A DNA stretch of 64,000 bases from Morella rubra (taxonomy: Eukaryota; Streptophyta; Magnoliopsida; Fagales; Myricaceae): assembly GCA_003952965.2 (NCBI GenBank), contig CM025851.1, positions 7,171,647-7,235,646 of the forward strand, read 5' to 3'. Each line of letters starts with the position of its first letter. The first letter of the stretch is position 1. Both the position numbers and the translations under genes were made by a program. The notes under the pieces are model-generated. The model did not search any database, was not told where the DNA came from, and worked only from the letters and a program-made list of their open reading frames with translations. Positions 22,372 to 33,617 of this stretch are shown here, piece by piece.

Positions 22372-25300
22372 TTATGCTTCATATGTGCAGATGTTTTCAA
22401 ATCCCATGTACACGTTCTCTTGAATATCCTCAATTATGTCTGCTATGCCCACCCCACCTGTTTCACAAAGAAACACAAGTGTCCACTATTCAGAAAGAAA
22501 AAAATAAATCAGGCTGAACCGTATTAAGACCAATCTACTCCAACAAGATGTGTTCTAAATTGACACGTACCTAGAGATATTGCACTGATAAAAATTGTGC
22601 CAGCCAGAATGAAGATGATCAATGATGCTCTCCCGAGTATGGCAATCACCTTTCTTACCACATGTTGCCCTACCAAGGCGGCAACGGTTGCAACAGCAAC
22701 AAAGTAGAGCGCTGCAAGAAGTATCAGAGGAAAAAACATAATTGTTACCAGAATGAAAAGTCATCGGCTTCAGTCTCTAATTAAGTTACTGTTTGTATTT
22801 TACTCGGCTTTTGCTTACCATATGGAACAGGGAAACGTTTCAGAAGGTAATATTCTACAACAGACATGGATGAAGAAAATGTCATGGCAAAGGTGGCTGT
22901 GGCACTCGAAACCTGAGAGATATAAGTCAGTGAACTCAGGTTGTGAAATGATAAAGGGGAATCAAATTTAAGCAAGAGTATGTACCAATGCTCACAAAAT
23001 CATTTTTGGTTATTTCTAATATCCTTTCTAAAGATGGCTGTAGAATTGAGTGATTATCATCTAACCCCTGAATAAACTCCTTTTCAAGTTTCTTCAGCAA
23101 GAAAAGGCTCTACTTTCTTCATTACCATTTTTCTTGAGGCTATTCACATTTAACTGTATAACCCAATACAAACTCACTGCTTAATATATGCACCTGAGGA
23201 GGGATTCCCAGCTCCAGAAAAAGTGGACCCAAAATGAATCCTCCACCAAGACCAAGCAGCCCACCAACCATACCAGCTAATATGCCACATGCACAGTAGA
23301 GAACCAGCTGGTGCACTTTCCAATTTGTGCCCGTGTCTCCCTTTGATGCAATCACTCTCCGTCCTTTGTACAGGTTAACAGCTTCATACGAAGTCACTCC
23401 AAAGGTCACTGGAATCTGTATGACGAGGAAAATAAAGGCACACTGATGAATGACCTTATAGTATTGTGCCAGTTACTTTATTACTTCTCTTGGTGTTATT
23501 CTAGGAATAGGTTTCAAGAATCTTGGAATCAAGCTCATAGCTCTTCAATCAGTGTTTTGTTCTTATTGAAGTTTTGGAAGGTACCTGCAAGAGGTTTAAT
23601 ACCCAATATGCCACCGAACAAGTGGTTGTGTAATTCTGCATCCACACATGAGAAACCCATCAATATAGGCCATTGATGAACGAAGCAAAGGAAAACACTA
23701 AAATATTAGGCTTCTATAAAGAAAAGTAGGAACATAGATGATGAAAACCTTAGCGATCTGCAGTGCTAGGATAATGATCCATACAGCAACAAGAATTCCA
23801 ACTTCCTTCCAATATACATTGTCAAGAATAGATACCTGGTAAAGTTAAAAAAAGTCAATCCTGAGAACTGTGAATCAAAAGAACTGTTATCTGTGAATTC
23901 TTACCTTTGGCTTTTCAGATTCCTCAGTCTCTGGGGTAGTGCCATTGCTTGGGCCTCCGGGTAGAGGCTTGTATTCAACCTCTTCAACACCACTACCTGG
24001 TTGAAGAACATGTTAGTCTGGCCAAGCATTTTTGAGATAACCAAGATAGACCTTCTGTGCCAAAGAAGGAAAAAGAAAAAAAGAAAAAGAGACAAACTCA
24101 CTGTCTGATTGCAACGATCTAGCTGCTTCCTGCAAAAGTGAGGAACATGTAAGAAATTGAGTGTTGAAGAACAAAGAAATGTAATCCAACCTAGAGTAAT
24201 AGAGTGTGAGCGACCTTTTTAAGTATGGTTTCCTTTTTCCATGTCTCAACACCCTTAAGGAATGCCTTAGTTGAAGTAGCTACAGGTAATCATGATAGAT
24301 CAGGGAAGTTGTCTAAGAAGAGCACAAGGAAATAGCAATTCGACAAATAAATACCTATGAAGGTGATAATTAACAAGACTGTAATCATCCAGTCAGCAAA
24401 AATCACATTGAAAGCAACTCCGATACTGATTCCCAGCACCAACATTGGTTGAAGCAGAAGTGCAAGGTCGTAGTCAATGATGGGCAGGTCAAGCGTGGGA
24501 TGCCTTTGCCTTAAATTGTAGAAAACAGTTGCTGCAGCTCCACCCATGATCATACCTGACCAGATAAACCAAAACGAGGAAAATTACCCTCAGGTGTTTA
24601 TGGTACAGTGAAATAGTAACACACGTTTCAGTATATTAACATGTTTGCTGTGATCAAATAAGAGTATCTAATATGCGAAACAAAGAGAGAGAACTACATC
24701 CAACGCGTAAGGTTCTCATATACCCTGCCCCCTTTTGAAATCCAAAGAACCTGTATAATTTAAAAACAAGCGTGGAGAAACAAAATCACAACTTATAGAG
24801 AACAAATTGCTTCACTACATCAGAATGCTTATGCCACCATTAGTCAAACCAGGCCCAATAGATTTGAATGCATTGATAATCAAGCACTAGATAGCTTGCA
24901 AGTTGTTGCGATTCCACCATTCCCATTGAGAATTGTGGATAAACTCAGTCTCAGTCGGCTGTACGGATAACTGGTACAAGTTTTATTAGATTACATATTC
25001 TTAGTTGAATAGCCAATTATATTGCAACTCTGCAGAGATGTCGGGCTTCTTATTACCTTTTCAGTGATACAATAATCGAAAGAGAGAGAAAACACCTAGG
25101 AGGATAGTACTTACACTTTGATATTGCTGTTGATGATTTCTGATCAAATCCAATAATAAGGGTGAGCATAGGAACAAAAATGCCACCGCCGCCAACTCCT
25201 CCCACACTTCCAAAAGCAGCCCCAAGGAATCCTATTATGGTACCAACCACAATTTTCCAGCCAAATTCCATATTCTGTGAATCCAATCTCTCAAGTTAAT

Positions 25301-25909
25301 ACTTCCAGTAGTTTCACCTTCCATTGGCACAATATCAACAAATTCAAAGGCAAAAACAAAAAATGAATGGCAAGTACTAGAGAAGAGAAGGGTCCTTCAG
25401 TAAGTACCACATTGCCTTCGAATACATAACAAAGACATTATTCGTTGTACATTTACTGTGACAAAAACTAACAAAAGAAGGTATTTAGCTTTTGAAGTCA
25501 ATACGTTTCATTTGGTTCCCTACGAGTCAGAAAGAGAATGGAGGGAACAGGATGAACTTAAATTGGACAGTCAATCAATGTTGAACTACAGGTTAACGAA
25601 TCAACAAAACCACATAAACAATAAATAAAAAACCACATCTATTCCTATAAAACTATATAGCCACGACAAGACAACAACTGTAGGACTTACAGGCCAAACA
25701 TGTTCATAACCCAATCGGCCCGGTTGCCATAAGAAATTCAATACTTTCGCAAGGTAATCAGACTCAGCCTCCTCGTCTTTCACATTGTAACTCGAATCTT
25801 CTTTCTGCAAGCTTCCCTTTGCCGAAACAAACACCGAACCCATGAGGAAGCTAATCGCAACTATTTCAATCAACCCCGAACCCCGCCATTTTAATCTAAT
25901 CCCAGCCAT
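22372..25909 (-). CDS. TauE/SafE (sulfite exporter-like) membrane protein, copy A
   Basis: Twelve minus-strand exons: 25909-25691, 25274-25115, 24555-24355, 24279-24215, 24129-24102, 23996-23905, 23835-23749, 23635-23585, 23415-23194, 22912-22819, 22711-22571, 22457-22372. They keep frame throughout and give 481 residues. A hydrophobic N-terminal segment ([15 protein letters not shown]) acts as signal or first helix. The two family half-repeats are [17 protein letters not shown] (exon 2) and [20 protein letters not shown] (exon 9), joined by a variable hydrophilic loop (exons 4-6). Further helices are in exons 7, 10 and 11, with [19 protein letters not shown] and [18 protein letters not shown]. 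Bacterial relatives export sulfite, sulfoacetate or related anions; the substrate of plant members is not known to me. Same exon pattern as copy B. Confidence 0.93.
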
Positions 25910-26580
25910 CGTATACTTCTATTCCTATCTTCCTCTCCTTCAGTATATCAATTTTACTTACTGTTATTTCCTAAATTCAAATCTGGAAACACCTAGAAAA
26001 TCGAATTCGCACGTAACCCAGCAACGCTCCACTTTTGAATACTGTAAAGATCAACCCCTAAAACTCAAAAGGGAAAAGAAAAGAAGTCTAAGGAAAAGCC
26101 ACTCTGCCTGACTCTTGGAGTTCAAAGAGAGGTGGGAGCGCAAAACTAGATCGAGATTCTGCTAGAACTCCGCCCGCGCTTATATTTGTACTTCAAATTC
26201 TTAAATATTACTACTCTTCTCCCCGCGTCGGTGTGTGTCAACCAAATGCTGCACATGAGTGCATGTGTCAACTCTGTCTTCCTAGAACTCAACTTCGAGA
26301 GTTGGAAACAGCCGTTGCGATCTAACTTTCTTTAGCGGCTGTCACTCTCTCTTTCTCTCCCCCAGCCCACTACTTCTCTACTTGCCGTTCTGTTATCTCT
26401 GCCTTTTCGTGGATAATTATTTATACGTCTTTACCTGACATTTTGTCTCAATTCATGTCTTTTTTTTTTAATTTTTACGCGTTTGAATACAGGAAATTTT
26501 GGTCTCTCAAGGTTTAATGCGGTCCTAATTTTTAAAATTCACCAAATCAAAGATCTTCGTCTGACTATATATAGGGGTTT
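25910..26580. other. Promoter region of TauE gene A
   Basis: No exon recognised. AT-rich beyond about 26400. Confidence 0.5.
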
Positions 26581-26599
26581 TTATTTGTCTAATTTTTTA

Positions 26600-26775
26600 A
26601 GGGTCTAAAATTTTCACCACACCAAACGCATTTTACAAATTCTAATAAACTTCACACTTTTACACATACACTTCACATTTTTTACAAATCTTAATAAATA
26701 TCAATATTCAAAAAATTCTCAAAATTTTCAAAATTTTAAAAATATTCTTCAAAATTTCGATAACACAAACGCCCC
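26600..26775. mobile_element. Relic MITE related to the element at 51979-52161
   Basis: In reverse complement this begins GGGGCGTTTGTGTTA and contains the blocks AAGTGTATGTGTAAAAGT and TGCGTTTGGTGTGGTGAAAA, which parallel blocks in the 51979 element in the same order. The far terminus is degraded (GGGTCTAAAATTTTCACC), so the left boundary is approximate. Confidence 0.5.
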
Positions 26776-26810
26776 ATAGCACCACTTTCTTTCTATTCCT
26801 TTGCCAATTA

Positions 26811-27150
26811 CCAAATGCATGTAAGGTGTTTGTCTTGGAAGGACCGCAATAGTTTGTCTTCGTCTTCTCAAATATCTTGATAATTTGATGAAGACAAAAT
26901 GGATGCTCTTCAAATATCTTGATACGTGAGGAGATAAAGATAAAATGGAAGAAGATAGCCACGAAGCCAAATGCACGTAAAGTGTTTGACGTGGAGGAGA
27001 ATTTCAGTTATTTTGTCTCCGTCTACTCACATATTAAGATATCTGAAAAGTGTGTCCTCGCATAATTATCAAGATATGTGAGGAGACAAAAACAAATACG
27101 AAGCCAAATGCATATAAGTTATTTGTCTTCAAGGGCATTTTGATTATTTT
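26811..27150. repeat. Degenerate tandem repeat, about 2.3 units of ~150 bp
   Basis: Units start with CCAAATGCAT/CCAAATGCAC at 26811, 26967 and 27104 (spacings 156 and 137 bp). Each continues with GTAA-GTGTTTG-C-TGG-type sequence and a TTTTGTCT-CGTCT block; units 1 and 2 also contain ATCTTGATA/ATCAAGATA and GTGAGGAGA blocks. The third unit is truncated. No coding potential. Confidence 0.7.
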
Positions 27151-27996
27151 GTATATTTTTTCAATTAATGCTTAAACTAAACTGAGGGCAAGAATTGATT
27201 ATATATGTTCAAAACGTAAGATATAAAATGATTAAATCGCCTTTTTGAAATTTACAGAGATGAAATTGATTTAAGTTTATAATTAGAGTGCTTACTATCA
27301 TATTACCCTTACACTTTACCTCTGAAACTACTAATTTTTTCTCTCTGATTTTATTATTTTTTCTAAATAAAAGGAGTAGCAACCGGGGGTATCTTAAACC
27401 ACCAATTACTTCTTTAGAAAAAAAAAAAATAAACCACCAATTACTTGATCCTTTAACCTCCGGATTAAAATCTCATCAAATGCAAAGCGTTGTTGCAGAA
27501 ATAAAGCCCGTGTCAGTGACAGTGAGGGTACTATCGCTCGGAGGTTTGAATATGTTCGCCACTTCAGCCGTTCAGCATACATCAATTATAAAATCAAATT
27601 CTTCACTTCCATCTTTTAAGCCCTACGTGCTGACCATGAACGCAATAGATTCTATTTTTCTTTTTCTTTCCTGACCTAAACAATCCTAATCCTCTGTGTT
27701 TACTGGACAAATAGATTCATTCATTCATTCAACCACCATGCAACAGAATAATAGAAAAATGTACAAAGATCAATGGCAATGTACCCCAAACAGGCAACCT
27801 TGAAAGATCCCAAAGGGAAGCAACCAAATTTGGCCCCCCTAAGTACGTGAAATTCCTTCTAACCTTCTCCTTCCAGTTGGCTTAATGGTCAATAAAGTTT
27901 AGAACTTGAAGTTTTGCTCATTTCAAATTGTTAAAAGGTACTATATTTTTGGCCCCTTCTAAGATCTAAAATTCGATAATTAACCAATTTACGTAG

Positions 27997-28564
27997 AATA
28001 AAAAAACTGCCCCGGATATCCTCGTTATTCAAAAACAAGAACCCAATCACCAAAAGCGTGGCGGGGGACCGCGGTCGGTCGTTCGCATAAATGCATGGCC
28101 GAAATGTCGTGCTCATCCAAACGACAACGGACGTGCTGAAATAAAACCACGGGAATTATTTGTGTGGGCCAAGCTTTTAAAACGCACATTTAATTCACTA
28201 GACAAACCGACGATGGACGTGTAAGTACTGCGTGTACGGAACGCATCCCCACCAAATGGTACTCTTCAGGCGCACCTAGTCGTTCGACCTTTTGCTGCCA
28301 GTCTTCCAGCTGAAAGTTAGTTACAGCCTACGACGGCAGGAGGTTTTGTTTTCATTTTTCATTTTTCATTGTTTTTGTTAAACAAAATTTGTAATAAAAT
28401 TTTATTTTTATCCAACATTTTTTATATTTTGTATTTTTATTTTTACTTTTATCACCTATTCACAAATTTTAATATGATTTTATTTTTAATAATAATATAA
28501 AATTTTAACAAAATTTTGATAAAATTTTAAAAACATACAGGATGTTTATGTACAACCAAAGCAG
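27997..28564. repeat. Direct repeat A, copy 1 (~568 bp)
   Basis: Matches 30458-31014 in the same orientation at high but clearly imperfect identity. Both begin AATAAAAAAACTGCCCCGGA and end GGATGTTTATGTACAACCAA-GCAG. The first half is of normal composition, the second half very AT-rich. No protein recognised in it. Confidence 0.88.
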
Positions 28565-29681
28565 GTACATGTTCGAGTTCGACTTCCTCATTACCAGCAT
28601 CTGTTCAAAAGGAATATTAACCTAAGCTAAAGATAATCTCAAGCACCAGAGAGGAAACCAAAAATGTCAGAGACCAACTGACCCTTTGATTGCGAACGTT
28701 GAGCAGCGTCCTAAAAAGAACAGACAATTGAGACACAGAATAATGGACTAAATTAACATAGAAAAACACGAATATAACATTGAATATGAGCAAAGTTTCA
28801 GATCCCACCACCTTTTTAGTTTTGGTTTCCTTCTTCCAGGTTTCAACGCCCTTGAGGAATGCCTTAGTTGACATAACTGCATGTCACCAAGACCCAATCA
28901 AGGAAGTTTTCCATGAAAAACAAAAAGTGGGAACAGATATTGCAGAAACAGAGTATGTTACCTAGGAAGATAATAATTAACAAGATAGTGATCATCCAGT
29001 CAGCAAAGATCACATTGAAAGAAACTCCAATACTGATCCCCAGCACCAACATTGGTTGAAATAGAAGTGCCAGGTCATAGTCAATGATGGGCAGCTCAAG
29101 GGTAGGATGCCTTTGCCTTAAATTGTAGAAAACTGTTGCAGCTGCTTCACCCGTGATCATACCTGACAAAAAAAACCAGAGGACAGAAAATGGTCGACAG
29201 GGTCTTCAGTAGAACAGTGAACAGAAAAGGGAGCAAAACAACCTTTAGAGATCAATCTCTACACAACCAATGGAATTAAGTCGCTCTCATGTTCCCGGAG
29301 ACCACTTTGAGAATCAAATAGACGATAATGTATACCAGAAAGAAAATATGCTAATATAAAAATTAACCTGAGACAAACAAAAACAAAAGTATCGGCTGCT
29401 GCAGTACTGTGTCTGAAAGCCTATTATGTAGACAAGTCCTGAGAGAGGGCCCAGCGGATATCGAGGATTTTGATAATAAGGCGAGGGAAAACTTTGTTCC
29501 AGCGACTGCTGTAAATCCAAGCGGAATGAAACCAGGGTCGAGGGTACTTACATTTTGATATAGCCGTCGATGATTTCTGATCAAACCCAATAATTAGTGT
29601 CAGCATCGGAACAAAAATTCCACCGCCACCAACTCCTCCCACACTCCCAAACGCTGCCCCTAAGAATCCAATTATTCCACC
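28565..29681 (-). pseudogene. Truncated duplicate of TauE gene B (parts of exons 2-6)
   Basis: Collinear with 35170-36292 of gene B, including introns, with only about ten differences noticed over 1.1 kb plus a 6-bp length difference. It holds most of exon 2 (29552-29681), exons 3 (28962-29162), 4 (28812-28876) and 5 (28683-28710), and the first part of exon 6 (28565-28600). There is no first exon, no second half-repeat and no C-terminus, so no complete protein can be made. One change in exon 3 turns MITGGAAAT into MITGEAAAT. Because introns are kept, it arose by DNA-level copying, not retroposition. Confidence 0.93.
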
Positions 29682-29963
29682 GGGTGGAGGAGGTCCCCCG
29701 ACCGGTCATAGCCGAGGTGGAGGAGGGATTCCTTCTCCCTCCGCTGGCTGCCAAGTTCTGGACAACCATGGGTGGACCCCTCCACCCATTGGTGGCTGGG
29801 TGGGGGACCTCCCCCCAGACCGGATCGGGTTGGGGGAGGTTGCCCAACCCCCACCCAGACCGCCGCCCAGAGTGGAGGCGCCCTCCCTCTGGCCGCTCAA
29901 TTCAAGGCAGCCAAAGGTGGAGGGGAGATTCCCCCTCCACCGTGAAAGCATCGGGGACCGATC
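29682..29963. other. GC-rich block of unknown origin
   Basis: Very G/C-rich DNA with repeated GGTGGAGG, CCCTCCACC and GGTTGGGGGAGG-like words, ending in a T15-type tract near 29970. It abruptly replaces gene B homology at 29682. Open frames on both strands are Pro/Gly/Trp-rich and look compositional. It probably derives from a dispersed repeat, but no family is assigned. Confidence 0.6.
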
Positions 29964-30201
29964 CTTTCATTTTTTTTTTTTTTTAAATTAATTATGTTTT
30001 TTATTAATTTTAGATTTAGTTTTAAATTTTTTATTTATGTAATAACACGTGTCACATTATGATTAGACGGGATGGATTTTCCGTTAAACAGCGTTGGATT
30101 CAGTGAATTTTGATACTAAAATAATAAACCTAACGAACGTTTTTGAAATTTTTTAAAATCCAGTAAATTTTTTAAAAACACTTTAAAATTTAGCGTAGTA
30201 T
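29964..30201. other. AT-rich segment between the GC-rich block and the MITE
   Basis: AT-rich, non-coding. Contains ACACGTGTCACATTATG and may be the tail of the same dispersed repeat as the GC-rich block. Confidence 0.5.
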
Positions 30202-30210
30202 TTATAAATT

Positions 30211-30444
30211 GGGATAAATACGAAATCAGTCCTTGTGGTATATGCAAAAATCGAATTAGTCTTCGTGATAATAAAAGTATAAAATTAATCTCCTAGATTT
30301 TATAAAAGCATAAAATCAGTCTATGATAAAGGACAAATGGTAAATGAAAGTGAAACTAGAGGGACTAATTTTATGTTTTTGTTATCATGAGGATTAATTT
30401 AATTTTTACATATACCACAAAAAGACTGATTTTGTATTTATCCC
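30211..30444. mobile_element. Mutator-like MITE, 234 bp, with 9-bp target-site duplication
   Basis: The ends are GGGATAAATAC...GTATTTATCCC; the left ~50 bp (through AAATCAGTC and GTGGTATATG) is repeated inverted at the right end with a few mismatches. TTATAAATT flanks both sides (30202-30210 and 30445-30453). Long inverted termini plus a 9-bp duplication are characteristic of Mutator-like elements. No coding capacity, so it is non-autonomous. Confidence 0.85.
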
Positions 30445-30457
30445 TTATAAATTTCCC

Positions 30458-31014
30458 AATAAAAAAACTGCCCCGGATATCCTCGTTTTTCAAAAACAAG
30501 AACCCAATCACCAAAAGCGTGGCAGGGGACCGTGGTAGGTCGTTCGCAGAAATGCATGGCCGAAATGTCGTGCTCATCCAAACGACAGCGGACGTGCTGA
30601 AATAAAACCACGGGAATTATTTGTGTGGGCCAAGCTTTTAAAACGCACGTTTAATTCACTAGACAAACCGACGATGGACGTGTAGCTACTACGTGTACGG
30701 AACGCATCCCAACCAAATGGGTACGCTTCAGGCGCACCTAATCGTTCGACCTTTTGCTGCCAGTCTTCCAGCTGAAAGTTAGCTACAGCCTACGGCAAGA
30801 GTTTTTGTTTTCATTTTTCAATGTTTTGTTAAACAAAAATTTTAATAAAATTTTATTTTTATTCAACATATTTTAAAATTTTATTTTTATTTTTATTTTT
30901 ATCACACATTCACAAATTTTAATATCATTTCGTTTTTAATACTAACATACAATTTTAACAAAATTTCGAAAAACTTTTGAAAACAAACAGGATGTTTATG
31001 TACAACCAACGCAG
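30458..31014. repeat. Direct repeat A, copy 2 (~557 bp)
   Basis: Partner of 27997-28564. It starts immediately after the MITE's right flank and ends at the same GCAG word as copy 1, after which the two downstream sequences differ completely. Confidence 0.88.
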
Positions 31015-31683
31015 TAGAATTGTTGAGATTTTGAGGGGTTTTTTTTTTTTAACAAATAATTCTTAAACATTCCGTGAAATAAATGGAATTGTTTAGCGTA
31101 TTTTATGTAAAAGAAAAAAACACAAATTGCACCTCCAAGTTTAGAAGTACTTATGATGTACCCACATCTTTTAATTATTTCATGGCATACAGTCCCTAAA
31201 TTTTTTATTATCCTCGATTTACACCCTCAATCGACGGAGGGTGCAAAGCAACCGTAGACATCCGTTTTGAGTTAAAAAAGCATGATGAAATTGATAGAAT
31301 TCACTTATTTTCTCGTTAGTCAACCTTAGATAGTAAATACAAATTGATGAGACTCAAAACTTCAAAAACTCAATATCACAAAAATTAGAACATAGAAATA
31401 CAAAGTATCAATATCCCTCTAAACTTTAATATTAATGTAAAACGTATTGTCCTTTAATCTGAATTTTTTCACTCGTGAGTCCAACTCTCCTTCACAAATA
31501 GGCCCAACATATAAAACATTTCAACTGAGCTTTTCCCGCATCATCCGGGTTTCACTCGAGTTCTTCCGGCATCAAATCCCTTTACTTAAGCTAGCTTTTC
31601 CTCCTCTCCCCACAGCAATAGTGACCTATTTGTTGAAGTACATCAGTGCATGTACAAAGGTTGACAGTCTAGTTCACTAAGAA
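31015..31683. other. Non-coding region
   Basis: No gene recognised. AT-rich. Confidence 0.45.
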
Positions 31684-31862
31684 GATGTTCGATTAATGTG
31701 TTTTGTGAGAATTTTTTATATTTTGAAAATTTTTAAGCGATATTAATTTTATTAATCTGCTACTGTAATTATTTTTAAATGACATTAAAAATTATGTTTT
31801 ATTTATGTATTCTCAAATTTTCAAAAATTCTTAAAATATAAAAAAATCGAACAAACATATGA
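31684..31862. mobile_element. Possible degenerate MITE
   Basis: GATGTTCGATTAAT at the left and ATCGAACAAACAT at the right form inverted termini. They continue as TTTTATATTTTGAAAATTTTTAA against AAAATTTTCAAAAATTCTTAAAATATA-like sequence. No clear target duplication; the inner part is so AT-rich that chance pairing contributes. Confidence 0.4.
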
Positions 31863-33617
31863 GACATGATCCAGATTAACGACAAGCGCATGGTAATTGT
31901 TAACCCTTCTCTTCTTCCAGCTTTTTCTCTTTTGTCTTATGCTCCGAATATTAATACGACATGGACATTCAGACAGATACCTTTACCCACAGTTATGAAG
32001 GACCCAGTCCGTCTGGTTGCTTTTCTGCATTAATCACGCTTGCTTCGCTGGCCACAAATGGAACCTCGCAACTTTGGTTCACAATGTGGGGGTTGGTGGG
32101 GATTAGCTGACAATCATCGTTTCCTCGAAAACAATCTTCTTTTCGTAGACCCACTAAATCCATCGTTTTCTACGCTCTCGATATTCACACTTGAAGCCCT
32201 ACCTGCTTGGCCGTTGCGAATCCATGTAGAAGATGATCTGTGGCAGCAGATCTTTCGGTGGGGGTAAAAAGACAAACACCGACTTGCTGTAGCAGATCTC
32301 GTGGAAATATTGACGGATCACGGATGGCATGGAAATCGTGAACAAAATAGGCGGCGACTCTAATTGGAAAGTGCATGTGGAGATAAATACGGACCACAGA
32401 AAAGTGACGTTGATGTTCTGATAAAATATAAAATATTTGCAGAAAATTCAAGAAGAGCGAGAAGGAAAAAAAACAAGATAACTGCGATTTTTACGACTTT
32501 AATAAATTTCACCTTAAACAACTACGTCTGATATATTACATTATTCAATTATTACTCTTAAACATTTTATATTATTGTCAAATTATATAAAAAGAAAAAT
32601 GACACATAAAAATAATAATAATACCTCTCGTATTACTTGATGAACTGACAACAATACTCTTATTTAATATGAGGGTATATAAAGAGTATCTAGAACATTA
32701 TCATTATTTTATTCTAATTTGATGGAAAAAATTAATCAAAATATACAAAGTGTATAAGATTTATTATTTGAGGTATAATTTAAGATACAATGTATCAAAA
32801 CCTCTATCATAGATGGTAAAAATTATATTTATCCATTAAACACAAATATTAAAAGATATTAAAAACTCAATATCAGAAAGCCCAATGGGCCGACAAATGT
32901 ACAACACCGTTGTCCGAGCGTGGTATTACATAGAAGGATAGCTGTTAGCCCAAAAGTCTGTGTAAACCATTCTCTGTAGGATATTCTTCGTGATCTTTGA
33001 CTCTTTCTGGCCTTGTAAATAGGGAGAAAGGTAAAAGCGGGCCAAGGCCTTATAGCCTCCTCTCCCAAATTTATAAATTGACATATTCATAACCTCACCT
33101 ATAAAAATTAGGGCCCGGAATAAATTCCCGCGCGGCCCAATTTGTTGACATTTCCAATTTCATCCTAACCAAGTTTTTTGCTTTTGTTTTATTTTTTTTT
33201 GGTAATCTCATCCTAACCAAGTTGGAAATAAAAAATATACACCAGGTCAGCCAAGCATGTTTATTTTGTTCCCATCGACGCAATAGTAGCCGCGCCACAA
33301 TAAATCTAAGTACAAAGATTACTACAACTGTATCGTACGTATTCAGTCGACGTAAATAATGAAGATAACAAGATAACGAAGGTAGCCAGTTAAATATCTT
33401 TCACAAATGTATGTATATTTGTTTAGGACTCTTTAACTTTTCTTCGAATTAAACCACTTCCAAGAGTTTTGTTAGTTTTCCTCCAAAGATCCTGACACGT
33501 GTCATTTTCTGATCTGAAGGGTAGGCCTAAAAACCGGCAACATCTAGTGATACTTATTCAGGGACCGAAGAGTTTGATTGCCCAAGTAGGAGAAGTTGGT
33601 AGAACGTAACTGGAAGA
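31863..33617. other. Intergenic region downstream of TauE gene B
   Basis: No gene recognised on either strand. Several open frames of 60-90 codons lack any recognisable motif. Confidence 0.45.

Noticed and set aside
29581..29991. Overlapping Pro/Gly-rich open frames on both strands
   Set aside because: They arise from GC-rich repetitive composition and overlap each other in several frames; no protein family is recognisable.
27997..31014. Repeat A copies as LTRs of a small retrotransposon carrying a TauE fragment
   Set aside because: No primer-binding site follows copy 1, no polypurine tract precedes copy 2, no matching 5-bp flanks exist, and the two copies look more diverged than expected relative to the nearly identical internal fragment.
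32040..33068. Open frames of 70-90 codons downstream of TauE gene B
   Set aside because: No motifs, no splice continuity and no similarity recognised; length is expected by chance.
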